Shown here piece after piece: positions 10,791 through 22,825 of a stretch of 64,000 nucleotides of DNA. Both the position numbers and the translations under genes were made by a program. The notes under the pieces are model-generated. The model ran no database searches, was not told the origin of the DNA, and worked only from the letters and a program-made list of their open reading frames with translations. This stretch comes from Bombardia bombarda. Its lineage: Eukaryota; Ascomycota; Sordariomycetes; Sordariales; Lasiosphaeriaceae. The stretch is taken from the NCBI GenBank assembly GCA_030512295.1, contig JAULSR010000002.1, forward strand, positions 3,782,001 to 3,846,000. The letters are read 5' to 3'. Position 1 is the stretch's first letter. Each line of letters opens with the position of its first letter.

Positions 10791-13052
10791 TTTGGTCGGG
10801 AGGAGTGCACAACTTGGGGATTGGCTGCGATTGGGTTGATGAAAGATTTAGTGGTGGTGGTGGTAAGAGGTTGAGTCGACTTGTCGCTGTTGTTCGAAGT
10901 GTTCTCGAGAGCTTTGGTATGCTGTCAGAGTCTTGTTCTTTTCGTACTGTCTGGGTTGCAAGGGTGACAGAAGTGTGTCGGTAAGGATTGGGAGAGATTT
11001 GGGCTGATGACGGCAAGATATGTAGCAAAATGGGGACGATGTATGTGAATGACGGTATGCGATGTATGTGAATGAATATCTTAGACCTTGTGGTACTGAC
11101 TCCTGGCACGGAAGAGAAATTTTAAGACGAAAAATCAGTCAGTTGCCCGGGCCAGGAAGAGCTTTTTGACAGCAAACAACGCTAAGTAGGTACTGTTTAG
11201 AGTTCACGTCACACAAATGCTTTGAGTCAATGAAGCTTTCCTTCCCGTCTGTGAATTATAGGGTTTTATCACAGCCCTAAGAACCTAAATCCCCGAGATA
11301 TTGCCCTGAACACTGGGCTTGTGCAAAGCTTATTTTTTGAGCAAAGTGCCTGTTACTGGAAAATTCATGTGCAAGTTCAGATCAAACATACCTATTTGAG
11401 TACTGAAAAGTGGTAGTTTGCACCAGATGTGCCTGACATGCTGTTGCATACACCATATCTTTTCTGTTTGAGTTTATAAAGAGACACATTTCATTTTGCC
11501 TGGGTACCTCGCTCTCTTAAGTAGGTATTGAGGAGGTTCGGATGCGAGATACTATCAAGGTTTGGGATTTTCAAACTTAATTTCTCATGGTGATGGCTGT
11601 CTCTAACAAATTTTATCAAATACCTCTTACAAGCCTAACTTTAATATTAGTCCTAACTTTGAGTTTGTCAGACTCCTGTCGCCGCCGTGGTCCGACAATG
11701 CGCTCCAGTCACCATCAATTTGATGCGACGATGATTGAAGCCCCGCAATTTCAAAGTCGCAATTGCGCCTCACCAGTTAGCCGTCAATTAGATAGGGCAG
11801 GCTCCCCGGCACTGCAATTTTTCACCCCGCAGGAGGGTTCTTGACAGTTACACAAAACAGAATACAATCAGTTAGCTCAGCGCAGTCGGTTAAAAGAAAG
11901 CGTTACTAGAAATATGGATAGAGACAAGATACAGACTAGTTTTACATGGCTAAACCGGATGATGAAAATTTTGGCGCTGGAAATCATGGGGAAATGGTGA
12001 AACAACCAAGCAGCAAAACGACGGCTTGATTCTATTTATGCACCTGATTCTGAGCATTAGAATACTTATCGCCAATAAATAGGCCGCGTATGTTCTTGTC
12101 GGGACCTTGCTTGATCGGCATGGCCATTACCAACTGGCAACCTGGATGTGGGATTTGTAAGAAAAAGTACGGGGTGATCGTCGGATTTGCCATGCAATAC
12201 CCGTTGCATGTCACGGTCCGGCATAATTAAATGCTCTGCTTTCATTTATCCGGAAGGTTTCTATATGGTGAATAATGCGCAAGTGGCGTTTATCTACCGC
12301 CCACAGACATAAATACCTAGATGGTTTGAATCGTAAATCAGATTGTGCTAATAAGTTAGATCAAGCCTAGTAACGATGTCGCTGTGCAACGTTTCCGAAA
12401 TTGAGGAGAGGTATAGCAAAATACGGGATATAAGCAATTGTACGAAGGTTGGGGCCAAAAGTATTTGTCCTCTTCAAAGTCCCTTGTCGGATTAGGTAGG
12501 ACAGTGTACAGAAATCATGCAACCAAGGTACAAACTACAGAGGTAACTGCTGAATGTTAGCATCGAAATCGCCGTATTATAGTGCTTACTGGTTGTACTT
12601 GATTATTTACAGCGATAATAATTATGGCACAGTCTGAATGAACTGCATTAATTATAATCCCACTGTCTTACCTAAGCCGATGGACTTTTGAGAGGACAAT
12701 TATGGCCCTAACTTACCTTCTTAGTAAGGGACACGCACGCATGTGCTGTTTCTTTGCAGTTCTAGTAGCCGGAAATAAACACACCATGCATCACCGAAAT
12801 AGCCGTCACCGTCAACAAGGCTGGTTGCAGTCAGTGGTACAGACACAAACAACTGACATGAGAACCGAGAATGATACATATTAAGTTTTGCTACCATAGT
12901 ATCCTCTCCCAGCCGCAGTAGTCTACCTACAATAATAGGTATCGGCTCATGTCTATTTATAATATTTATCTTTATGTTCCCATTTGTTACACCTCTATTA
13001 TCTCCATCTCTGACTCTCGACATCCCGACTCTCCACCCACCGCGAGATACAT
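10791..13052. other. Intergenic: AT-rich, no credible gene
   Basis: 2.3 kb of low-GC sequence with short frames only. The 85-codon frame at 11587-11844 has no recognisable features. The composition could reflect old decayed DNA, but no repeat ends or transposon protein fragments were recognised. Confidence 0.55.
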
Positions 13053-14251
13053 CTAATCCTTCTTCACCAATCCCAACGCCCCCGCAGCAGCCCGCTCCAG
13101 CACGTTCTGTAACCCAGGCGCGTTCTGCGTGAACCTCGAGTTGAACCCGATGACGTTCCTGACCTTCTCGAACGTCGCCGCCTGGATGCGCAGCGTCTGC
13201 GTCGACACAAGCCAGCTGACGCCCTCACTGCAGGGTGGGGTGGTGAGCGACCCAGAGTACCCCTGGAACCCGCCGGCCTTCCACAGGTCGACAAACTCGG
13301 ACAGCACGAGAGGGGGGTCTTGGTCTTGGTGCCGGGCACGGCGATCTCATCGACGAGGGCGAAGACAGTCTCGAGGAGAGTTGAGGCGGCATCAGCGGCG
13401 GGTGCGGCAGGGGCAGCGGCCTCTTGGCGCTTGGCGGGGATGGGTGCGGCGCGGCCTGAGGGCATCCAGCCGCGGCGGGCGAAGCGGCTTCTGCGCTCGG
13501 CGACCACGGGCGCGGTGGCGGTGGTGGCGGGGGCTGCGACATCGGCAGTGCCGTTGGCGGCGGGGATGGGTTCGGCGGGGGCGGCAACGACAGGCGCGTT
13601 GGCCGAAGGGGCGCCAGTCACGACGTCAATGTAGGTGCCGATGACGGCGATGTTGGCGTCAGCTGACTGCCAGACCATGTGCATTTCCACTGGGGTTCAT
13701 GTTAGACATGTGATCGACACGAGACCAGATGGTGGGAGACGAAGAACTGACTAGCTCTGCTGGTACCGTTGTCGAGATGCTCGCTAGGGAGATGGAAGTG
13801 GAACTGCTTGAGCTCAAACTCCTTCTCACCCAGCTTCAGGGTGCCGCCGGGCGCGGCAATGACCTCGACGGTGGTGCCGAGGTTCTCGAACTCGGTCCCC
13901 TCGGTGAAGTCGGGGATCTGAACCTCGATGTCGGACGAGTGCATCATGTTGAAGGAGCCGGCAGTCATATCGATGGGCGACTGGCGTGTGCCCGTGGAGC
14001 AAGCACTGTTGACGCCGCCTTCTTCGAGTCCTGCCCAGAACATGGGGCCCTGTTGATACGGTTAGCAGCTGGATATGAACATCGTGAAGGAGAGTGGGTT
14101 TGCTCACAATCTCGCCAGTGTAGCCAAAGGTCTTGACCTCGACGGCACCACCTTCCTCGGCACGGGGGTGCAAAAAGGTGTTATGCGAGCATAGCGAGAC
14201 CACCTGTGTTACCGACGTCGCCACCACCAATGCCTTAAAGAACCGATCCAT
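13053..14251 (-). CDS. Secreted alpha-carbonic anhydrase (frameshifted)
   Basis: Zinc enzyme converting CO2 and water to bicarbonate, predicted extracellular or periplasmic. Exons are 14251-14108, 14049-13752 and 13689-13053; introns have GTGAGC and GTCAGT donors and CAG acceptors. Residues 1-20 form a signal peptide. Zinc ligands are H132 and H134 (in QFHFHLPSEH) and H151 (in MEMHMVW). The SLTTPPCSEGVSW block near the C-terminus is a family signature. A Pro/Ala-rich insert of about 80 residues separates these blocks, which is unusual. The frame breaks in the G-run at 13312-13317 (six G; seven restore frame): before it the frame reads GTKTKTP, after it LSEFVDLW. Exon lengths sum to 1079, one short of a multiple of three. 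Either a sequencing error or a disabling mutation. Confidence 0.87.
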
Positions 14252-17200
14252 CTTGTAGTTGTTGTATTTGTACTTGCGCGTAGGCGAAGAAATATGACGC
14301 AAAGAAGCTGAATATCGACACGAATCGAAGCCGGAAAAGGGACAAGGGGGAATGAAGGATGACTAAGACAAAGTATAAAGTAATGAATGACCAGCAAACA
14401 AGGTGAAATGAAGTGGTCACAGACCGACGAACTACCGAACGACAACCGAGGAAAAAAGAACCGCGTGTAAAGAAGGTGGATTGGAAATCGTACGATAGTT
14501 GGGAGAGAAAAGAGAACAAGATGGATTCCGGGAGAAGAGCGACAACTGATCTACATATGTTTTCTCGCCTGCTGCCCTGGTGGATCAGCATCACAAGAGA
14601 CAGAGATCAAGCGTAGCCAGTACTGGCAAGAGGACCTGATTGGGTCTGTAGTCTGGACCAGTCCATCGTGCTCGACACCTCCTTGTTTGAAGGGGGACTG
14701 AGGCGGCGGGCTTGGCTAATGTAACAGTTAGTAATTGTGAAGTGAGCTTAGGGCAGCGCGCATTGTAGCCAGGAGCCGGCGAGGTAGGCTTGGTAAAGTT
14801 TCGGGCGCCGAGCCGATTGGAAGCAGTCGGCTACGAGACAGGGGTTCCAAACGGGCAAACGACGGTAAACACAGTGGTCGAGGGGGAAATCATGGACGAG
14901 GGTTAGGGTCAAATGTCTTGATAATCGCCGCCTGGGACGATTGAAGGGTGTCGGCCGGACGGACATATCCAATCCCAAATGTCCAAGGCATCACAGAGCC
15001 AAGCGAAGGCAAGAGGGCGAAGGAATGGCTGACGAGGGTAGCCAGGGTGCTTGATTGCGAAAAGTGCGACAAGCCAAGCAAGAGCCAAGCAACAGCCAAG
15101 CACAGCCAAGCACGGCCAAGAGGGATAAGACCAGCGGCACCGTGTCTTGGCTGTCGCAACCCCATTGTAAATTCAGGGAGAAGCGCTGCGGAGCGGATGG
15201 AGAAAGGCAGCCGAATGGTTCGCGCCGTCGCGACAGTCGCTGGGGTTTGCTGGCGAAGATTTGACTTTTAGGTTGCAGAAAATGGATACTGATGATGGTT
15301 TGTGTTGGGTGAAGGGATGGGATGGGTGGTCTAGAACAAAGGATCAACCTCGCAACGTCGACCTGTCAAAATATTAACCTTAATCCAACTGCTGAATCCA
15401 GCGAGCATGATCAGACGGTCCAGCGTCCGAGAGCCCCAAACCTGTTCGTAATTACAGGCACCATAATCCCTACCCGGCCCCAGGACAGACCGAGAATGGG
15501 TTGCGACTTGGCGCGGGGATGTCATGGATCCAAGACGCGCGCGAATCCCTCCGGGGTCCCGAACACCGCCAAGGTGCAGCACTGTAACCAGCAATTCAGG
15601 GCGGCGGCCAAGTTCAGTCAGAACAAGTAGCAGCACCACGCACCAGGCCTTCCAGCGGGGCAAACAGCACCAATTTGGCCCTGTGTCTGGGCTCAGAGGG
15701 CGCTTCTGCGTCAGATTCGCCTTGGCGGGGGGTGCTGCTGCTGTACGCGCGTGTCGCTCCGGCCTGGTATGTTTGAAACGGAAATTTCCCTTTTCGGGTT
15801 GCACTCGGTAGCCAGAGCCTCGACTGCCGGCCCCCACGATACTTCTGAAACAGGCAGACTTGCTCATCCAGGCCCGTGATGAAGGGTTTCCGATTGCAAC
15901 ATCACCAACAGTCGGCTCTTCTTTCCTTTGTAAACATAAGAGGTCGGATATCTGTTCAACAGATTTGAATAGCTCTCAGCCAACCGACTGCGCATGTGCC
16001 GAGATTAGATGATCTGCCAACCGGGCTACAAGCGATTTAATAACTTGCCCCTTTTCCGAGCGCGACTTAGAGCTGCTCTTGCAACTTGCACACAAGAGCT
16101 ATGATGTTGAGGCCCAGTTCCCTGTCGTCTGTCTTCGCGACGCCGTCTAGCCACACACGCCGGTAAATTGACCGCGGCGGCGCAGTTGCTATTAAGACCA
16201 ATACGAATTGTATACACACCGCTTGAGTGCATGTGCCTCCGCCGGCGCCACGGCATCGCCAAGTCGATACCCGGCTTCCAAGAGAGGCACCCGCGAATAC
16301 CCATCTTGGCCCGTATTGAAGTAGGTGACATTCATCATGACCAACCAAGCCAGCGGGCCGCTGAGCATCCACGGCGGTGATTGTCCGGGGCAAAGAGGTG
16401 GCGTAGCAAAATACAGTTGACCGTATCGATTAGATAGCGAGTGTACTTAACTACCTCGCACTCTTCTGAAATAACGGCCAGAGAAAGAAACTCGAACGGG
16501 CCTCGATTACCAGATACGGCCACCGCGCGGCCTCGAGCAAGCCCGCCAAATATCGGCCTGTGGCTGATTTGACCCAAATGGCATTGCAAAACTGCCGTAA
16601 TGTGGGGAGCGATGCAACAAACATCTGCTGGCCGGTCGACGGCCTGAGCTGGCTGGCGCTGTTTCGCAAGCTTCCTCGGAAATTTGAAGCGCGCTTGTGA
16701 GCTTGTGAGAACTAGCGGCTGGGCTAGAACGCTCGGGCAGCTATTGCGTTGTTTGGTCCTTGCTGCCAAGATGTCAGTCAGTAGGCGACACAATCACGAC
16801 CTCCGTTTGCGATCAACATACCCTCTTCGATTCTACAATTCCCCTGCAGCAACAGCAGATTGACCTGCGTTGCTATGTTTGAACAAAAATGCTGTTCTGC
16901 TCATCAAGAAGCCTGTTGTCTTCGTTCCTCGATTCGGTGGACATCAAGATAAATGAGGTGCCGAGCGCTTGCTACGAAGCAGGTTTGGGCGGCGTAATGA
17001 GGACTACCACATGACTTTCGTAAGTGGTGGTTAGGACCCTGTTGCAAAGCAAGCATTCGGAAGTTGACAATCTTGACTCCATAACTCATAAATGCTTTCT
17101 TGTGGCGCTAAATATCGGCTATGGTGTACTTTGTCTCGAGAGTGCGATTTTTCTTTTAAAACAGGCAGCTTCCCTTCCTGCTGCTTCGCCTTCGCCGTCC

Positions 17201-19377
17201 AGGCCTCCCTCTGCCGCGCCGCGCCGGCCCGCCCGCCACAGAACTCCGATAACGACCTCGGTCTGGTCCGCTCAACCGGTCAGTGACCAGGCCAATGCTC
17301 CTACGAGCTCCCTCCGCATCCACGGATGCCCCACGGCAAGTGTCTTACCATTTTCAGGTGTCCTCAGATATTTGTCAAGCGGAGAGTCGGGTGATATCGA
17401 TACTCTGTTGTATACACAACTTCAGTTACTGCGACCATTCGGGTTGCGATTTCCAGCCTTGGCCGTGTTCCGGGCCGAAGAGGAGGGAACAGCGAGTCTC
17501 CAGAAAGACGTTCACCGCCGGCTGCGATAATATCGCCAGCTGTCTGTAAATGGTATCAGGCGGTGTGTAGGAGTGAGACAAGGAAGAGGGGGAAAAAAAA
17601 CCATAGCCGTGTAGTACTTGCCTCTGCAACGGTTGGATTATCAACAGCGGCTGGCTCTCTCGATGGTGGGCGCTGATGGGCGCTGGGATAGAATCCCGGA
17701 CTGGGGGCCAGTTGATAATTGCTGCAATGAGGCCTCCAATCAGCCTTCAGTTGTACGATGATTAAATAGATGACTACACCAAAGGTTTTGGAGCTGAGAA
17801 TGTGTGCAGGGTAATTTTCATTGCAAATGAACGACAGGAAAACCACCAGGCCGCAAGCTTGAGAACCGGGAAAGATCGACGAATCGATCGGGATTGAGAG
17901 AACATGTAAGCATACCTTCCATGGCAGGGAAGGGCCTTATTGAAATGTGTTCCCAGCATTGCTGGATGATTCAACGAAGGGCATTATTCTTGTTGCCGCA
18001 TCAGTCGTGATGAAGATACGATTGAAATTTGATGTGTCGGAGGCACTAGGCCACTTGCCATCTTGAGGATAAGTGTGATTCTCCTGTCTGCTGAATTGAA
18101 GAGATTAGGGGTGGATGGTGGAGTGGTCAGATCGAACCTGACATACCTCGCGAAGCCGACGCCTTCTATCGATCCTATAACCAACGGGCAAGCCGCCAGA
18201 GGGGGCAGAGGAGATGGAGGCAAGTGCATACTGAGTATAGATTTTATGTCATTTTGGCTTGACGAAGTGGACTCACTTGTGAAAAATGAAAAGAAAATTG
18301 GGAAAGTAGGGTTAGATCCACTTGAAATAAAATCAGAAGGTGCTGGAAGAAATCTCGGTTGCCTTCCACGTGACCGTGACTGCCCCCCTCGGAGAGCAGA
18401 TAGAGACGGTAGGAGCTATCTGTCGGTCTGTGGCTTGTTTTTATGGGTGCCTGCTGAATTGGGACGAAACGCATCTCCTCTGCCGCCCATGTCCAGTCAC
18501 GACCGTTGTCCCCGAAAACTGTCCGCAGCTCGTTGACCTTTGTATGCCTCCTCAACGCCAGACATTTCATGTGACACCATACAAGCCCATTGAAGCAGCT
18601 TCTGCAAGGCCATCACTGGATACAACATGTCGTGTGCGTGATCCTTGACGGAGGCGTGGATAAGATGGCCCAAATCCGGGCTCGGTCGCTCCTTAGCGGC
18701 TCCTCCATCTCCTACAAGGTACAGACCCCATCGATACTTTGGCTTGCAGCCCCTCCACTTTTATAATATCCAGAGCTACGAACACTAGGGAGTTGTTGAG
18801 TTATACTACGACCTAGCTGTATAAAGTATTATGGTACCCTTTTGATCGGCTGGAGATAGAGTTCCAGAAATTTCTGGAGCTGCTGGATAAGGAAGACGGG
18901 GGATGGAGTTGGAAGAATAGGAGAATAATAAACAATCGACGAGTTTATAACATAGCGACGACGTTGATAGCTGAAGTGACGAGCCGATGGGCTGAGGACT
19001 GCTTGAGAAATGTTATGATCATACTCTGTTGCTGAAATAGTGTTGGCAATGGCAAGGATCTCAGAGTGATATCATGGGAGAGATCAAATCAGTCACACGG
19101 ATGGTTTGCCATCATCAGTGACTTGTATCACCAGGAACTAAACTTTTACAAATTTTGCCGTCAATTTATACATAAGCTACCTAACCTACCTTAACATTTA
19201 GAAAAGCCTGATGTCTTGCGCTCAGCTTGCGAAAAGAGGAAACACCACCAGGTAGTTGCTTTGCCCGCCAATACTAGACTACCCCTTAAAGCCCCCCAAG
19301 CCCCAAACCCTACACGCCATTCCGGGTATTATAACCCCAGATAACGCCACCCACCAAGAACCCATCTCTCTTCATCA
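14252..19377. other. Long intergenic stretch, no credible gene
   Basis: About 5 kb without a convincing gene. It holds a GCCAAG-based repeat at 15071-15121. Open frames such as 15331-15867 (-), 16335-16793 (-) and 17024-17530 (+) are Arg/Ser/Pro-biased shadows. On the minus strand around 18250-18650, short segments in two frames look slightly protein-like but show no family. The last part (18700-19250) is AT-rich. Confidence 0.55.
15071..15121. repeat. 10-11-bp tandem repeat (GCCAAGCA-based)
   Basis: Five imperfect copies; GCCAAG recurs at 15073, 15084, 15095, 15105 and 15115. Non-coding. Confidence 0.85.
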
Positions 19378-21687
19378 TCAAATCGCGACGCTGCGCAACA
19401 CATATCTCAGCCGGTCCCCAATACTGTTCATCAACATAATAGACTCCTCATCAAAACCATAGGTCGCCCGCAGAGCCTCATACACCGCCGGCTGCAACTC
19501 CTTCTTGCACTCGTGTCCGCTCTCGGTCTCAGCAAAGACATAGAGCTTGGTAGCCATCAGCGTCGCCGTCCGTAGTATGATCTCTAGCTTGTTCCTGTCG
19601 ATGGGTGTCGGTGGCTGCTCCATTTGTGGTTGCATCTGTCCCCCTGCCACCGCTATATCCACGTTCATGTCTGGAGGTCCCTCTGGCGAAGCCAAGTCCG
19701 CATTCATGTCCGGATGTCCCTCTGGCACCGCCATATTCACCATTGGTAGCTGCATCTGTCCCTGTCCCTGTCCTACTACAGCCATGTCCACATTCATGTG
19801 TGGAATCAGTCCCTGCCCTGCCACAGGTGGCATCACCATAAGCGGAGGGTCCACGGCGAACCACATGTCAATGTCCCTGTTGAAGCGCCGGACCAGAAGC
19901 GGCAGGAGTGTGTCTGCTTCAGCGTTGCAGTGCGTTAGTGGTATACCGTCCATGCTCTTTGGGGGCAGCAGAGTCAGTAGTCTCCGGTTGGGAGCGACGA
20001 CCTCCTGGGTGTAGTACTGGTGGACGAGGGTGTCGAGTGACAGCATAATGGAGGTCCGTAGTCGTGGTAGGGGAGGCGGTACTGGGAAGTTGTTGATGAT
20101 GTTGTTGATGTTGAGGTCGTCATCGACGGGGTAGTTGATGAACTGGTTGAAGAGCTCTTCATCGTTTTCATTGTTATTAGCGTCGTTGTTTTTAGCGTCG
20201 TTGTTGACATCGACATTGTTAACATTGTCTTGGACGGCATTGTTGTCAATGCCAGCATCTTCATCGATGTTGGCAAAGAGAAAGAACAACTGCTTCGCCA
20301 TCAGACCCTGCACGAGGCATGACGTCTCTTGCTTCCAGTCCGAGTAGCGGATACGGATCAGTGCCTCCAAGGAAGGAAGTTGTGCAGGCACGATAAGGTG
20401 CTGGTTGTAAATCAGGGGATCAAGGACGAGCACTCTGGTGGCGGCGGCAAAGATGCCATGACGTGAGGTTGGCAGCAAGCCGTGTGCCAGGCCAGTCTCT
20501 CTGGCTGGAAGGCAGAGAGTGCCGAGCCAGAAGAAGTTGGACTCGTGGCCCTCATCTCTCTGAAGAACATCGACGTGGGCTTGTATGCAACTCATCTGGC
20601 AGGATGGGAGCGAGTTGGCCGAGTAGTTCATGAGCCCGGCAGTCGTGGGGTAGCTGATTGCGACGAATGGTCTATCGGGCTCGTTGTTCTCGTTGAGATA
20701 GACGTTTCTGAACTCGGTCCAGCCATGTCGATTGTAGCGACACACCACGATGGTTCGCGCTTCCCGTGATGCTGCATTGACAACTTGCTCGGAAATGTTG
20801 GCCATCGTACAGGTACAATCGGGAAGTCGATGACGAAACTGTTCGGACGGCTCGTATCTCTGTTCAGGATCCAGTGCTCGAGGCTTATTGTTGAGGAACC
20901 AGACGTGGTACTGAAGTGAGACGCTCCCAGGCATCGCCAGGATGACGCTCTTGGGCCAGCCCTTTGAGAGGAGCATTAACTGAGTAGTGGACGCGTTCAT
21001 GTTCATGTTGCGCAGCCGTCTTTCGGAGTTGAGGCCCCAGTCCGGGTGGTTGCAGAAGCCATAGGCCTCGTAGATTGTCTGCCACAAGACCTGAACAGAC
21101 AGAATGATGCGCATTGTACCCATTATCTCAGCTATTTGCTTGTCTCCGGCTTCTGGGACGTTCTGTTGGCGGAGGTAATCCTTACGGGCACGCCACTGGC
21201 CCAACAGCGTCTGGATGGACACATAGGTGAAACTCGCTGTGATTTTGAGGATTTCCGCTAACTTGTCGAGGGGCCTAGGATCCTGATTCTGGTGGCTAAA
21301 CGTTTGCTTTCGCTTGGACAAGACCTGGATGAGGGTACGGGTGTCCAGGATGGGTTGATAATGCGGACCCGGGCCCGCTCTGGTAAATGACCCAATGTCG
21401 AAGCGTTTGAAGTCGCCGTTGGCTTGTTTGCCCGCACCCAAGGTGTGTGAGAGGAGCCCGACCCAGAAGTACGCCTGGATGAAGGGGCCCGCCTGCCTTA
21501 GTGGGATGCGAGCCAGGGTGCGAATACATTGGTCTTGGGAGAGTGCAACGTAGTTCATCGATACACGCCCGGGATATCCAGACCAGCCATCATCATCGTA
21601 GGCAAACTCTCGGGTGCAGACATATGGAATCATGATTCTGCTTTGGGGAGCCGCCAAGGCATCGTGTGGCAGGGGGATGTGATCCAT
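19378..21687 (-). CDS. HET-like domain protein
   Basis: Single-exon protein of 769 aa. Its central part resembles the heterokaryon-incompatibility (HET) fold family: FVAISY at about 341, FFWLGTLCLP at about 385 and ATRVLVLD at about 416 correspond to the usual YVALSY, WVDxLCI and A-x-x-VLVLD blocks. The match is diverged (the Asp of W-x-D is Gly), so the call is family-level only. HET proteins act in fungal non-self recognition. An Asn/Asp-rich stretch covers about 474-525, and Met/Gly/Pro/Gln-rich repeats about 630-690. An upstream in-frame extension to 21798 would need a GTG start, so ATG 21687 is chosen. The gene is divergent from the polyQ gene at 22428. Confidence 0.75.
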   Translation of the reverse strand: MDHIPLPHDALAAPQSRIMIPYVCTREFAYDDDGWSGYPGRVSMNYVALSQDQCIRTLARIPLRQAGPFIQAYFWVGLLSHTLGAGKQANGDFKRFDIGSFTRAGPGPHYQPILDTRTLIQVLSKRKQTFSHQNQDPRPLDKLAEILKITASFTYVSIQTLLGQWRARKDYLRQQNVPEAGDKQIAEIMGTMRIILSVQVLWQTIYEAYGFCNHPDWGLNSERRLRNMNMNASTTQLMLLSKGWPKSVILAMPGSVSLQYHVWFLNNKPRALDPEQRYEPSEQFRHRLPDCTCTMANISEQVVNAASREARTIVVCRYNRHGWTEFRNVYLNENNEPDRPFVAISYPTTAGLMNYSANSLPSCQMSCIQAHVDVLQRDEGHESNFFWLGTLCLPARETGLAHGLLPTSRHGIFAAATRVLVLDPLIYNQHLIVPAQLPSLEALIRIRYSDWKQETSCLVQGLMAKQLFFLFANIDEDAGIDNNAVQDNVNNVDVNNDAKNNDANNNENDEELFNQFINYPVDDDLNINNIINNFPVPPPLPRLRTSIMLSLDTLVHQYYTQEVVAPNRRLLTLLPPKSMDGIPLTHCNAEADTLLPLLVRRFNRDIDMWFAVDPPLMVMPPVAGQGLIPHMNVDMAVVGQGQGQMQLPMVNMAVPEGHPDMNADLASPEGPPDMNVDIAVAGGQMQPQMEQPPTPIDRNKLEIILRTATLMATKLYVFAETESGHECKKELQPAVYEALRATYGFDEESIMLMNSIGDRLRYVLRSVAI
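19622..19812 (-). repeat. In-gene repeats (DMN / GQMQ units)
   Basis: TTCATGTC occurs at 19664 and 19703, 39 nt (13 codons) apart, with similar flanks; a third copy is near 19793. TGCATCTGTCCC recurs 120 nt apart at 19631 and 19751. The repeats encode PDMN- and GQMQ-type units and suggest replication slippage inside the HET-like gene. Confidence 0.75.
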
Positions 21688-22427
21688 TGTGAGAGAGTTT
21701 CCGCTTTGTTCTCTCAGAAGGACGAAGAAGGGGTAGGTAAACAGTCTAGCGAGAATGCTTGTTGGTAAAGAAAGCCAAGGGAAGAAGACTGTTTCCACGT
21801 CCGGCTTTCTCTTAGAAGGATGAATGAGGGGTATGTGGACAACCCAGAGAGAACGTTTGTTAGAAAAGAAAGGTCGGGGGAGAAGTTTTGGGGAAGAAGG
21901 TCAAGCCAGCAGCTGACTTTTTAAAGGTGCGGTCCTCGTCGTGGGAAAACGGTGCGGCCATTGAAGTGGGGAAGTGTGCGGGCCTGGCCTGGCTTTGAAG
22001 TACGAAATAGGTGCGGCGGTTAGGGCAGGAGGGGGACGAAGCCAGGGCAGACAGCTAAGCCTGAGGCACAGCACATTGCCCGTCGTCCCTCGGACAGAAA
22101 GTAGACAGAGGCTATAAACTAAGACTAACAGCAGAAGTGTCCGTGCTGAGCCAGAGATTTGTTCCAAAAATGTCGAGCTCCGTACCCTGACCGGCTACTT
22201 CTTGCGTGGCAGTCAGACGGGTGGGCTGTCTTGGCGCAGCGTTGAATGGATTTGCCGAAAGTCAACAAACCCGACCAAAGGGAACCCCCACTTCCGGCTA
22301 GTTGTATCAACATCACGACCCAGCTGCCATTTTTCCGTCCTCAACAGTCGCAACGTAAACCGACCTCTAAAAGTTTATAAGGTAATATTAAGCAGCTCCA
22401 GCCAGCATACTCCCACCCGCAGCAACC
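21688..22427. promoter_or_regulatory. Bidirectional promoter region
   Basis: 740 bp between two divergent start codons (21687 minus, 22428 plus), so it must hold both promoters. A CT/CCCACCCGC-rich leader lies just before ATG 22428. No specific factor site was recognised. Confidence 0.6.
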
Positions 22428-22791
22428 ATGGACGACAACATACGCACCAAGATCATACTGCTCTCGCACAACGAGACACGCTCAGCTCTGCTCAAGCTCG
22501 CAGCTGTGCCCGAGATCCGGAACATTGTAGAGGTAGCTATCTCGCTTGTTAGTTTCTTCTATTAATGCTGAAGCCGCACGTCAAGCTTGTCTAACATTGC
22601 ATGTTTGCAGGCCAACACCCAGGACGCCATCACCGCCTTTGTCAAGGGCCCAGCCCCCGCAGCACCCAGGGCAACGCCCACCCCGGCAACCCAGCCACAG
22701 CAGATTGATGGCGGTCACCAGCTGGTGTCGCCTCCTCTCGACCCCCCTCCCATGACCTACGAAGACTGGTACTCGAATCCGTCCCCGCAGC

Positions 22792-22825
<34 letters not shown>

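Noticed and set aside
11587..11844. Transposon relic
   Set aside because: AT-rich flanks only; no terminal repeats, target duplication or transposase fragment seen.
15331..15867. 178-codon minus-strand frame
   Set aside because: Arg/Pro/Ser-biased with random-looking order, no homologue-like motif, overlapping frames on both strands.
17024..17530. 168-codon plus-strand frame
   Set aside because: No family features; starts at an alternative codon; mixed frames nearby are equally open.
18244..18650. Minus-strand protein-like segments
   Set aside because: Two frames give slightly plausible peptides, but there is no start, no splice and no family; too weak to list as a gene.
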